A stretch of DNA of 64,000 nt from Moniliella sp. 'wahieum' (Eukaryota; Basidiomycota; Moniliellomycetes; Moniliellales; Moniliellaceae): the NCBI GenBank assembly GCA_003971905.1, contig RSEE01000001.1, positions 310,001 to 374,000 of the forward strand, given 5' to 3'. Shown here piece by piece: positions 21,574 to 31,763 of the stretch; the stretch's first letter is position 1, and each line of letters begins with the position of its first letter. Both the position numbers and the translations under genes were made by a program. The notes below the pieces were generated by a model, which searched no databases, was not told the DNA's origin, and worked only from the letters and a program-made list of their open reading frames with translations.

Positions 21574-22756
21574 TGCTTCCATGCCTCTATTTCCTGTGGA
21601 CAGTCCGCATTGTTTCCCTCTTCACTATGGACTCGGGCTTTTCTGTCACCCACGCCTTCCCTGGGTTTATAGTAGGCGCGACCGTCGCTCGGCGGCATGC
21701 TGGTCCTGCCCCACCATCGTCTTATTTTTCTTTGTATAATTTTTGACCACACCCGTCCTGATATGCCTACCTGTGTCGTCGAAATGTTAATACGCTGCCT
21801 CTGTCGTCGCCCCCTACTTCTCACGTACGTGGCTGAACAAGTGGAAAACACTTGCTAGTGTTTACAGCTTTTGATCTATACTTGATGAAGACAAAGACTG
21901 AGGATCGCTGCCACCACTTGGTTTGGGAATCACGGGGTTGGGCCAAGGAAATGAACGGGAGACACAAACTCACATCTGTTGATCCGGTCGGTATGATGCG
22001 ACGAGACGAGACGGCAAGTGAATACGGTATAACAGCAAAGAGCAAAGCGTCGAAAGCATGATGGAGCTTGGCTTCCAGCTACGCGTGCATGGTACTTCCT
22101 TTACAGGACGTCTCACAACTCCGTCCGGCACCGGCTGGCACGGCCCGACACCAGCATTTTGATCTAGTGCCCTGGTGACGAAACCCGAGGCGATCACGAT
22201 GCGCATTGCTAGTACCGGTGTTGACGCGTTTTCTCCAACGATCAGCCATCACAAGCTGACGCGGCACACAACTGCCTGAAACCACACTTATGTACGAGCC
22301 CAGGCTTAGTAGTAGGGAGCGCACGAGCGCGACGCTAGGCAGGTTCTTCCTCATCCTTGTCTGACGCCGGTGACGGACGGACTCCTAGCTTCATGGTACT
22401 TTGCCCACCGACTTGGAGAGGAGGCACAGCCACGGTCATTTGTTGCAACGCTCCAACGCTCCCGGTTGCAGCCCAAGCCAGGCCCGCGCCGTTGGGTCGG
22501 GCCTGTCACCCATCCGAACCCCCCAGGCCACCCCCATCCGACCTAACCCGCCACTGGGTTATCCAGGCTACATAAGCCTCACGGCACAAATGATCCACAC
22601 GACCACCAGGCTCGGGGGCAGAGGCAGCACCAAGATTCTCAACCACGCTGGTGCTGGAAGGCCGGAGGCCACAATGGGAGTTCGAGTTAAAAGACTGCAC
22701 CTGGATCAGTGCCAGAAAGGTCCTGGTTTGGTGCTCTCCGCGCCCCCCAACTCCTG
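21574..22756. other. intergenic, no gene recognised
   Basis: Terminator side of the glucanase, then mixed-composition sequence. Short frames on both strands show no domain. A 6-bp hairpin (CAAGTG/CACTTG, near 21839-21855) is the only structure noticed. Confidence 0.35.
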
Positions 22757-24150
22757 TTAAGCCTCCAGCAGACAAAGGGGAATCGTACTACCAACAAGTA
22801 GGGCAAAAGGTGGATAGGGGAAATGTAGCAATGGATACAGGGGATACTTGGTACAAGACCCTTGAGGCAAGCGCAGGGGAGGGATAGAGGGGAGGCGCAA
22901 GCCAAAGCGGCACTGAGGGTTATATGCCTCGACGGGAGGACCGCCCCGATCGCGGTTCAGTCGTTGCAGACGGGAGGACAGGCCGGGCGTCGGGGGGCTC
23001 TTACCTGTTGTAGGGTCCGATTGGTGCGAACGGACGCTAGAGTCGGTACCAGCGGAAGAGGGGGCTGGTTCGGCAGACCGTTGTCTTCCATATTTGGCCC
23101 GGGCTACGAGCCGAGCCAGGTACGAGCCAAGTACCGAGCCTGGGGTAGGAGGCAGAGTTTCATTGCAGCGGAGGGGAAAGGACGGACCGTTGTCCAGGAG
23201 AAGGGAAGAGCGGCTTGGTCGAGTTGGGGAAATTGGTCGAGGGGCGAAGGGGAGAGGGGGTTGAAAGGAAGGGAGAAAAGGTCCGTATCTGCCGCCAGAG
23301 GTTGGCTGCTGGCCAGTAGAGGCAGGTACCAGTGGCACCGAAGACGGTGCTGGTACAGGCCACCACCCGTCCCATGCATCCAGAGGTGGCGGGAGGGTTG
23401 CATTGGGGGTGTGTGAGGCGACTTGTGGGGGGAAGGCTGAGATAGGGTCTGGGGTTGCGGGAGAGGGCCAGGTTGAGTTTGAGTTTGAGGTTGGGGTTGA
23501 GGTTGGGGAGAGAATTGGGGAAAGAGTGGGAGTGGGAATGGGAATGGGAGCGGGAAGTGGAGTTGGACTGGGAGTAGGGGTGGGGACGAGGATGAGGATG
23601 CGGATGAGGATGGGAATGAGAATGGGAAGAACATGAAGCTGAGAAGGAGGCTGAGGTGAGGCTGGGAAGGAGAAGGGAGCTGTGGGGGTGGCGGACTCGG
23701 CAGAGGTGGGGCAGAGGAGGCGGGCGCGCGGACATGCTGCGCGCAGCCAAACACAGCGGGTCGGGGGCAGGAGGGGGGTTGTCCAACGCAATGGCCGGGT
23801 CGAGGGACTGGAACAGCGCATCCAGTTCGCTTGGGATGGCCGTGTCGGGGTCCAAGCCGGGGCTGGTGACGGCGGGTTGGTGATGGCGCTGTCGCTGGGG
23901 AGGGGGCCGGGGAGGGGCCAGGCGAGGGGCGGGGGTCGGGCATGGCGGCAGGCAGGGTGGGGGCGTACCCCGAGGGCAGGGCAAGGGCAGGGGCGCAGGT
24001 GAGCGAGGGAAGGCGCTTCCGGGGAGGAAGCGAGAGGAGGCGCCGAGGGTGGGGAGACGCAATGCTGATGGCGGTGGGGCCGGCGTTGGGGCGGTGTTGC
24101 GGTGTTCGGTTTCGGGGTTAGGCCACTAGTGCGTCCGCTAGGCGTGCGGC
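22757..24150 (-). CDS. unrecognised Pro/Ser/Gln-rich low-complexity protein, possibly a transcription regulator
   Basis: No catalytic or DNA-binding domain is visible. The most protein-like stretches on the minus strand are IPSELDALFQSLDPAIALD (about 23840), which looks like an acidic-hydrophobic activation segment; a Gln/Pro repeat with QPQPQPQTQTQPGPLPQPQ (about 23460); PLDQFPQLDQAALPF (about 23225); and KYGRQRSAEPAPSSAGTDSS (about 23080). These lie in different frames, so frameshifts or introns intervene, and start and stop are uncertain. The hexameric G-rich repeats on the plus strand (23470-23640) lie within it. It is transcribed in the same direction as the Crz1-like gene to its right. 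Function not assigned. Confidence 0.4.
23470..23640. repeat. imperfect G-rich hexamer repeat
   Basis: About 170 bp of (GGxxTG/GGAATG/GGATGA)-like hexamers on the plus strand with repeated GGG runs. It is potentially G-quadruplex-forming and lies inside the low-complexity minus-strand gene. Confidence 0.6.
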
Positions 24151-25108
24151 CTCTTGCGGCGGGAAGCTTGGCAGCCCAGAGCAGCTCGCTTGGGCCTTGA
24201 GAGCCAGGCACGGCTTACGTACGCTGCGTGCCAGCGGCCCACGGCGCCTGTGTGGCGCTGCGCCTCCGTGCCTGCGTGTGCCTGAGTGGCACAGCGCCAG
24301 TGTCGCGGCGTCGCTCGCTTATTCGCGCGTATCCAAGGCGGAACACAGCGGGTGCGCCCAGGCTGAGCGTGACCCGGAGCGCCCCAAGCAGCGAACAGCC
24401 CACTTCCGTCCCCTATCCCATCCTCTCTGGGGCCACCGCCGCCGCATCCAAACCATTTGCTCGCCAGATACATCCGACTTCCTGATCAAACAGAGGCACC
24501 CGTACCCCCTGGCTGTCTTCTTACGCTCTGCCTCTCTTCGTGTTGGATATTAGCTGAAGCCTGAAGAAGCCTGAGCCTCCTGAGCCCTCAGGCAGGGGCG
24601 CTCAGTGTACTCAGTGTGCTTTCGGTCGGCGGGGACTGACCTACAACCGTCCTACCTCCGTTCTACCGCTACAGCTTGGCCCTGAGTGTGACGCGCCGAA
24701 ATAGAGCGCCCTCACACGGTGCGCTCGCGAGAGAGCGTGGATGGAGGTGGGCAATACGACGAGAGAGAGAGACGCACAAGCGTCTCTCCAAACAAGGCAA
24801 AACGAGTGTGAGTTCGTAGTAAGTGGCGTTTAGCGTCGTAGGTGCCAGCGGCGGTCCTCACCCCGGAGGGGGACACAAACCGCTCGGCTACCTGATGGGA
24901 AGATGGGAAGGTTGGGGGGGGGGGGGAGAGGAGGAAAGCACAGGCGACGGTATAGGATCGTGACACGTGAAACACGGGGTATAGTCGCCCGGCCAAGCTT
25001 GGGCTGGGAAGAGATGGGGGGGACTATATTTGTGCTGTTTTGGTCGAGATGGGGGCGGATGGGAAAGAAAGGGGGAGAAGGGAGGGGGGGGGAGAATGGA
25101 TACGCTGA
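24151..25108. other. intergenic, no gene recognised
   Basis: Open frames on both strands are unconvincing. CCTGAAG/CCTGAGC-type words near 24550-24600 resemble a degraded heptad chain. Purine-rich sequence from 24890 is the 3' flank of the C2H2 gene. Confidence 0.35.
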
Positions 25109-26322
25109 TCAGGCCCGGCCGATGCAGCAGGATAAGAGGGACGAAGCGAGCCTACGGCTACTCGAGCCCAGCGAGCAGGGCGGCGGATGTGTGGCTTGGT
25201 CAGGTGCGTGTGCCAACGCTGACGTAGGGAGCGGTCCCGACGACGGCGCTGTGAGGTTCTCCGTGGGGACGGTAGCCGCGCCCTGCACCGCACTCGGCGC
25301 CGCAGTCTTGCCCTCCAGCACACTCATCGCCACAGCCTTGCCCTTCCCACCTTTCTTGGACTTCTTGATCTTGCTTGAGCCAGCACGGGTGGCAGCGATG
25401 CTGCTCAGGTCGGGAAGCTGGTCGCGGCAGGTAGGGTCCGACTTCCAATGTCGCCGCAGTGCGTCAGAGCGTGGGAAGGCCTTGCCACACGCTTCGCACA
25501 CGTATGGTTTGTCGCCCGTCTGGAGTCGATTGTGGCATCAGTATCCGTCGCTTCGCACTACACAATCTCTTATATGGACGGGGGGGGGGGGCGTACGTGG
25601 CTGCGCGCATGACGCTGTAGGTCATGTTTCCTCGAGAAGGTACGATTGCACCGTGGGCATACAAACGGTTTGAGGTTGATGTGACTCCTGAGGTGAGCCT
25701 TGAGGTTGTATGTCCGGTTCTTGGGGAATACCTTGGAGCAATTCGGAAATGGGCAGAGCGTAGCTGTGGGCACCTGATGTTCATCGGGGGAAATCAAGGA
25801 GGCCAAGATTCTGTGCCCTTCCTCTTGCGCGGGGAAATGCGAGGAGGCAAGGGGCAGGGAGACCGATTGAGAACGGACGTGGGCCGGATCAGAGAAGAGC
25901 GAGGTGGGGGCCACGGAGAGCGGGGTGGGGTACAGCCCGAAGCCCATCCACTCGTTTCCTTGTGGCGGGAAGAGGAGCGGATCGCAGGCATCCCCCATAT
26001 GCAATTCAAGCGCAGAGCGCATATCTGAATACAGGGGCGAGGTCGGGGACAAATTGAGGGGACTGGAGGTGGTAGTGGAGTTGGTGAGCAAGTCCGATCC
26101 GGGGCTAAAGGAAGAATCGCTTCCTTGGCTCGGGGTGAGGAAAGGAGTGCTCTCCATCGAAGGGGGAGCTATCATGTCTATCAACCAAGCCTGCTGCTGT
26201 TGACAGTAAAATGTTAGTACACGTCTCACGGACGGTCCTCAAAAACGTAACAAACATACGTTGCCCCCCAACGACGGAAGGGTGAGTGAGGCAGGGTCAA
26301 GGGAAGCCCGTTGGTGGGGCAT
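25109..26322 (-). CDS. C2H2 zinc-finger transcription factor, Crz1-like
   Basis: Three tandem fingers: CPFPNCSKVFPKNRTYNLKAH (positions about 25765-25690), CPRCNRTFSRKHDLQRHARSH, and after an intron CEACGKAFPRSDALRRHW. The YNLKxHLRSH and RKHDLQRHARSH arrangement is typical of the calcineurin-responsive Crz1/Prz1 group, which carries Ca2+ signals to the nucleus; the third finger is a variant (C2HC-like, ending DPTC). The N-terminus is Ser/Pro/Thr-rich (PSQGSDSSFSPGSD). A basic tail (KIKKSKKGGKGK) follows the fingers. The ATG at 26322 precedes an intron (26197-26259, TACTAAC branch); the second intron is 25520-25596 and holds a 12-G run. Assignment to the Crz1 group is inference; a PxIxIT calcineurin site was not identified. 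Confidence 0.8.
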
Positions 26323-26652
26323 GGTCGTGCGGGTCGTAAAAGGCGTTAAGGGTGCGTTAGAGGTGGTGGATGGGAATGTGGTGGTGGTGGCAAGCTCGGA
26401 GAACTTGGTGGGAGAAATCGTCGCAATCCACGTATAACTTAGCTCAGGGGCTTTAGTATTTCGGTAGACCCTCGACTCATCGATGATGCAACAACGATAT
26501 TATACTTCTACGTATAATCGACTTCTGGCGGTTGCACCCTTATAACTCCTGAGGCCTGGCTTCCCAATATCCAATGCTATAGGCGGGACAGTACAGCTGT
26601 TGGACCTCTTCCAACGGGGCGCGAGGTACGGTAGCGCACGGCGGCCGATGCG

Positions 26653-26701
26653 GCTTGAAGCTTGGAGCATGAAGCTTCAACCTTCAAGTTTGATCGATGC
26701 G
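26653..26701. repeat. heptad chain, GCTTGAA to GTTTGAT
   Basis: Seven 7-bp units: GCTTGAA, GCTTGGA, GCATGAA, GCTTCAA, CCTTCAA, GTTTGAT, CGATGCG. The strand sense flips midway (GCTTGAA to GCTTCAA). Confidence 0.8.
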
Positions 26702-27262
26702 CGTGATCGTACCCTCTGTTGCCTCTGTCTTTCCTCTTTCTCTTTCCTTTCTGCCGCAGGAATCTTCGCAGTTGGGCTCTCGGGGCAAGAGGCACACCCA
26801 CTGTTGTGCGGTACAGTTGCCCCCCCCCTCCCAACGACTATCTCTACTAAATACTATAACCGGCCCCCTTTCCCGGTGGAAGTCCGTTGGGTCATACATA
26901 CGATTCTATCCCACTGCGCTGGTGTGTGGCTACGATCTCGCCCCCCCCCTCCCCCGTCCCCTCTGCCTGCAGTATATCAGTTCAACAGAGCCACCAGCCT
27001 AGCAGGGCCAGTGAATGCCCCGATCCATACGTTCACCAGGTATCATATATCACGCGTCACGCCACCATGCCCGGTCGCGCTGGTGCGTAGCAAGGGTGTT
27101 GGTCTTGTTGATTCGGCTGAGCGCGCTGAGCTGTACTGGCCGAGCGGCTAAGCGCTCAGCTGCTGAGCTCGAGCCGCTGGGCATAACTAGTACATTGACT
27201 ACGAGGAGGACCACCGGCCTACGGCCCGGTCGGCTGGGGCTTCGCCCCAGCTTGGTGCTTCG

Positions 27263-27405
27263 TCGCCACCTTAGCCACCGTTCCCCCTTCGCCACCTTAG
27301 CCACCGTTCCCCGTCGCCACCTTAGCCACCGTTCCCCCGGCCCACCATCGCCACCTTAGCCACCGGTCCCCTCCGCCACCTTAGCCACCGTTCCACCGTC
27401 GCTAC
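27263..27405. repeat. short tandem repeat, CGCCACCTTAGCCACCGTTC core
   Basis: Five copies of a 19-20 bp core separated by variable C-rich linkers, giving spacings of about 25-34 bp. Confidence 0.85.
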
Positions 27406-27453
27406 CGTTCACGCTGGAACCCTTCCACGCTGGAGAGGGCAAATAATATCACC

Positions 27454-27624
27454 GATACTCTGGCTGCGGGTGGCTGGGAACGTGTCACGGGGCAGCTGAT
27501 GTAAAAAGTGCAGGCCAACCAACCTATTTATTACTTAGTGATACTCTGGCTGCGGGTGGCTGGGAACGTGTCACGGGGCAGCTGATGTAAAAAGTGCAGG
27601 CCAACCAACCTTTTATTACTTAGT
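27454..27624. repeat. tandem duplication of an 86-bp unit
   Basis: Copy one is 27454-27539 and copy two 27540-27624. They are identical except for one base or so in the TATTTATT/TTTTATT stretch. The unit starts GATACTCTGGCTGCGGG and ends TTACTTAGTG. There is no coding content. Confidence 0.92.
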
Positions 27625-27916
27625 GATTCAGTACTCGAGTGCAGAACGACACTCGCAGCTCGATCACTATTAGTAAGAACTACTACAAACGTGACATATC
27701 TCTCAAGCCTCGTCGCACAATGACTAGACTCACGTAGGTTATCGGCTATGTCCCCCTACCAACCCTGCCACCCCAAACTCGCACTCGCGTCCCAACGGAA
27801 CGGTGCCGATGGTTACGGTCAATAGATAGACTCTGGTGGTTGCGACCAATTGATATGCATCGGGGGGCGATCTGAATCTGAATTGGACCATGCTGGCTCC
27901 GATCTGGTCCCGGCAA

Positions 27917-29787
27917 TTAAGCCAGTTCGATCCCCTTCTCTTGGGTAGCCTTCTCGACGACGCCCGCGGCGCCTTCAGTGGCACTCGACTCGCGGATAGG
28001 GAAACCGTCCTTGATGAGAAGCTGCTTCACCTCTTCGATTGCCACTTCGTGGCGGTGGAAGATGCCAGCGGCAAGGGCAGCTTCGACCGAGCTCGGTCGC
28101 TCGCCCTCCCTCACGAAAGGTAGCGGAACACGTCGGCAAGTGCTGGGCCGTGCCTGCACCCGAGGAGGCAACAACGGGGATGGAAGCTGCCTTGCGGACC
28201 AAGTCGATCAGTTGCCGGTCAAAGCCCTGCGCACTGCCATCGCGATCGATCGAGTTGACCAACAACTCTCCCGCGCCCAAACGCCGCCACTCCACGTGCC
28301 AACTGAACCACATCCACGTCTCGGTCCTCCCGCCCGCCCTTGATGGTGCACCGGTACCACCACCTCTTGCCTGCGTCGGCGGTGCCAGGGATACCACTCA
28401 CCACACACGCACTGTGCGCCGTCGTCTCTCCTTCAGCGAGGTAGACCCGGCGCGGTCCACGCTCACCACCACCGCTTGGGCGCCATACGCATCGGAAATC
28501 TGCTCATGCCCGTTTTCCCCGTCAGTGCGGTAGCCGGCACCTCAAATGGTCGAGGGTTTGCACGCCAGCCTGTGCCCCTCGCTCCAGCAACTCCTCCACT
28601 GCCAACACAGCCTCGGAACCAATCGAGACCTTGTCTGCCCCGGCACGGAAGTAGGCATCTGCCACTTCTTTGGCGCTGCGTACCGTGCCCGAGTCGGCTC
28701 GACAAAGTCCTTGATCCCGCCGCCAATGGTGAGGGGCACAAAGCATTCGGACGCCGCAAGTTGGAGGACGGAGAGCATAGGTGGTCTTTGAGCGGCGAGG
28801 CGCGGAAGGAGGTAATGTTGAGGAAGACAATCTCATCGGCCCCTTCGAGGTAATGCGATGCGCCAGTTCCACTGGCTTTCCCAGGTTGCGCACCCCGGCT
28901 TCCTCGGTCTTTTCACGCACATCGTAGCTCTCGCCCTTGGTGACCACCAGGTCGCCGCATCGTTGCTGCGTACATCCAGACACGCGACCACACGCTTGGT
29001 CAAACCGGCCGATTGGAGCGCCGGCAACGACAGTACCTCGTCCGGATTGGCCACGGTCGACGTGATGGGGGGGTAAAGGGGACCGCGCGGTGGGCGTTGG
29101 CCTTGGCAGTGCTGGGCGCGGGGTCCGACAGCTTGGTCCAGCCAGGCGCGCACGACGGCGAGGCCCGCGGCACTGCTCTTTTCGGGGTGGAACTGGGCAC
29201 CAAAAATGTTGCCCTTGGCAACGGACGAGACAAAGGTTTCCGCTCCGTACCGGGTCAACGTCAGTGCCCAGTCGGCATGCTGGCCGCGTCGTACGCGACA
29301 CGGTACGAGTGCACAAAGTACACGTCTTCCCCGTCCTCCTTGGCGCCCTTGAGCGCGTACCGCTCCGCCACCTCGTGACCCACAATCTCCCGTGGCACAG
29401 GCACTGCCCGGTTCCAGCCCATGTGCGGCACGGTCTTGTGGCCCAGGAGCGAGTCGGCGGGTCAAAGCGCCGGACACGGCCAGGGATCAAGCCGAGGCCT
29501 GGGCGGTGCCCGTGCCTTCGTCCGAGCCCTCAAAGAAGGCTTGCATGCCGATGCAGATGCCCATCGGGGGCGGCCCGAGGCAGCATAGTCGCGCAGAGGC
29601 TGGACGTAGCCTTGTATGTGGAGCGTGTTCATTGCATGCTCAAAGGAGCCGACGCCAGGGAAGAGCAAGGCGGAGGCCTTGTCCAGGTCGCGGGGGAACG
29701 GACCCACTCAAAGTCGTACCCGAGCTTGCGGATGGCATTGGACAGGCTGCGGACGTTGCCGGCGCCATAGTCGAGGAGGTAGAGCAT
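27917..29787 (-). CDS. his7: imidazole glycerol phosphate synthase, fused glutamine amidotransferase-cyclase
   Basis: Histidine biosynthesis, step 5: the amidotransferase half releases ammonia from glutamine and the cyclase half makes IGP and AICAR from PRFAR. N-terminal half: MLYLLDYGAGNVRSLSNAI at the ATG (29787), LLFPGVGSFEHAMN, nucleophile Cys in MGICIGMQAFFEGSDE, and the His-Glu pair in FGAQFHPEKS. C-terminal half: KRVVACLDVR (cyclase Asp), GDLVVTKGESYDVREKTEEAG, CFVPLTIGGGIKDFV, VNSIDRDGS and SIPVVASSGAG. It ends at TAA 27917 after KGIELA. The total of about 600 residues matches the fungal fusion. The protein jumps frame at least eight times, mostly at C/G runs. All catalytic motifs survive, so read error is more likely than decay. 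Divergent from the HAD-like gene. Confidence 0.93.
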
Positions 29788-30332
29788 GGTGCGGAGAGGG
29801 GCAGTTGTTGGGGGGAGCCAAGCACGAAGAACCGAGGCGAGGGTACGAGACGGACGCCGGAGACCCGTGCTGGGCTCAGCCTCAGGGCAACCCGCGAGTC
29901 ATCGCAAAGGCCATCTCCGTCGGCCGCAGCGCCGACGGAAGAAGGCGGGATTGAACATTTGCGGTGACAGTTCCGCCGGAAGAAGCGGGTCACGTGGCGC
30001 GGGGGGTGCCGGAGATGGAGCAGGGGAAGTGAAGTTGCAGGAGCCCCTGTCGGGCGGGGAACATTTGAGATTGGGCAGGCACGGCGTGGCTGCTGCGGCG
30101 GCGGCGCCAAAGACAGAAAGACAGGGCTCGCGGGCGGCGGCACTGTGGGGCAGTGGCCGCTCCTCCCGCACGACACTCTCCTCGGCGCCCTGCCGCATCC
30201 GAGACACAGCCACCCCGGCACCCGGCCGCTGTGCCTGGCCGCTGCCCCTATTTCCATATCAGTCTGTCTGTTCTCATCCCCTCCACCCCGCCCCGGCCCA
30301 TCCATCCCCATCCTCCTCCACCACCCCCCAGC
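29788..30332. promoter_or_regulatory. divergent intergenic region HIS7 / HAD-like gene
   Basis: 545 bp between two ATGs facing away from each other. It must hold both promoters; I see no clear TATA box or Gcn4 site (TGACTC) that I can defend. Long open frames across it are not family-like. Confidence 0.45.
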
Positions 30333-31081
30333 ATGCACGCCTCCCCCCGCGCGCCGTGCTCCTCGACCTGTCCTGCCTCTTCGCCTCCCCCGCCGCCGAG
30401 CTCGCCGATCTGGAGCGTGCCCTCGCCCTCCCCCCCGCCTGGCTCTCCGTCGCCCTCACCTCCCAGCGCGACGCCAGCGTCCTGGCCCAGCTCGAGCGCG
30501 GCGAGCTGGACGCGGCCCTGGCACTGCCCTGCTCGAGTACGAACTCAACAACCACCCCGTCGTCCGCCGCGCCTACCTCGCCCACCTCCGCACCCGCGGC
30601 ACAGCACCCCCCCGCCCCAGCTGGGTTCCCGGCAGGATGATCCCGACCGCGTGCTCAACACCCTCGTCCGTGCCCAGGCCCACTGGCACACCGCTGCATT
30701 GCGCACCCTCCGCCGTCTTCGCGAGGCAGGTGTCACCGTCGGCCTGGTGGGCAACGCGTTGCCCCCGTCGGTATCGGCGCCTCGGCGCCTCGCTGGCTTC
30801 CCTGCGCGACGAGGTGGATGTGTTTCTGGTGAGCTACCAGCTCGGTGCCCGTCTCCCGTCGCCGTCTTTCCCCCCCTTGTTCCGTCACGCTCTGTCGCAA
30901 CACACCACCTCGTCCCTCACGAAACCATCTTCTCGCTGCTGAGGGCTCCCGCATACCTGCCATGCGGGAGCTGGGCGTGCACACTCTCCTCGCCTCCGAC
31001 ATGGCTCTTGCCCTGGACCGCTTGCACACCCTCCTCCCTGACGTGGCCCCCGTCGGCACGTGGGATCCACCGCGTCTGTAA
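30333..31081 (+). CDS. HAD-superfamily-like hydrolase (tentative)
   Basis: About 230 residues if frames are joined. The start ATG is followed, after one missing C, by PPRAVLLDLSCLF, which resembles HAD motif I in members with a degenerate second Asp. Then come helical cap-like segments (LADLERALALPPAWL, YELNNHPVVRRAYLAHLR, LVRAQAHWHTAALRTLRRL), GVTVGLVGNALPP (motif II position), DEVDVFLVS before a GTGAGC donor at about 30829, an ETIFSLL segment, and ELGVHTLLASDMALALDRLHTLL, like the DD-containing C-terminal motif with substitutions. It stops at TAA 31079-31081. The intron acceptor is unclear. The fold call rests on motif order only; it could be an unrelated small protein. Confidence 0.45.
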
Positions 31082-31763
31082 TGACTTTTTTGCTTCTCTC
31101 CCCTCCTCTCCCCTCCTCTCCCTTCCTCTCCTCTCCTCTCCTATACTCATGCCCCTTACTTCTCGCTGTCCCTGTAAACATTTCTGTACTACCATCACGT
31201 TCCTGCCTCACTTTCCGTTCGTCCCCCTTGTCCGGGGGACGAGGAGTGCTTCATTTCACAGAGGCAACAGTAGTGGCATGGCAGTCTATGCATTGTCTGG
31301 CTTGTGGGTTGGTGACCTTCAGTGTCATCCAGAGCACAAGGGGTTCCGCGTGTCCACAACAAAGTCCTGAAGAAAATTGACGGATGAACCAAGGCGCAAT
31401 CCTCACCGTGCAACAGGCGGGCATTGTCATAGAATAGGCCAGCGATGCCGCGCACGTCGGCCATCACCCAGGGCGGCAGATCCTCCGGTTGAGCGCACGG
31501 TTGCCAGGGTACCCCCTTCCCGATTCAACCAACCGCATCCCTCTGCCGTGGCACACTCCGCTCCGTAGTGCTCCACCCTTGGACTCGCACCAGAGCATCT
31601 GCCCCCTCGTTCGCGTTACCCATCCTCGGTCTGTGCCTCTCCCACCTGCTCTCTTTCCAGAGTCAGCTCGTCGCTTCTTCTCACCGTGCCCCTACCCACT
31701 CGGACTCATGCCACGCACCATGTAGCGCATGCTCTTTCTCTGTCTGCGTCTCCTTAGCCTACC
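31082..31763. other. intergenic, convergent 3' ends
   Basis: It starts with a (TCTCC)n simple repeat (about 31095-31142). No gene is recognised. It lies between the 3' ends of the HAD-like gene (+) and PAN1 (-). Confidence 0.45.

Larger units (their letters stand above)
26323..27916. other. repeat-containing intergenic region
   Basis: Promoter of the C2H2 gene, then no gene up to HIS7. It contains a heptad chain (26653-26701), a CCACCTTAGCCACCGTT tandem (27263-27405) and an 86-bp tandem duplication (27454-27624), each listed separately. Confidence 0.5.

Noticed and set aside
22380..22760. further LINE fragment
   Set aside because: Some phrases resemble post-RT sequence, but I could not align them to copies 1-3 in order.
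27263..27405. CRISPR array
   Set aside because: Direct repeats with short variable linkers in a eukaryotic genome, no cas genes; linkers are 5-14 bp.
28522..29490. 322-codon minus-strand frame as a separate gene
   Set aside because: It is one frame of the frameshifted HIS7 gene; only parts of it match the family.
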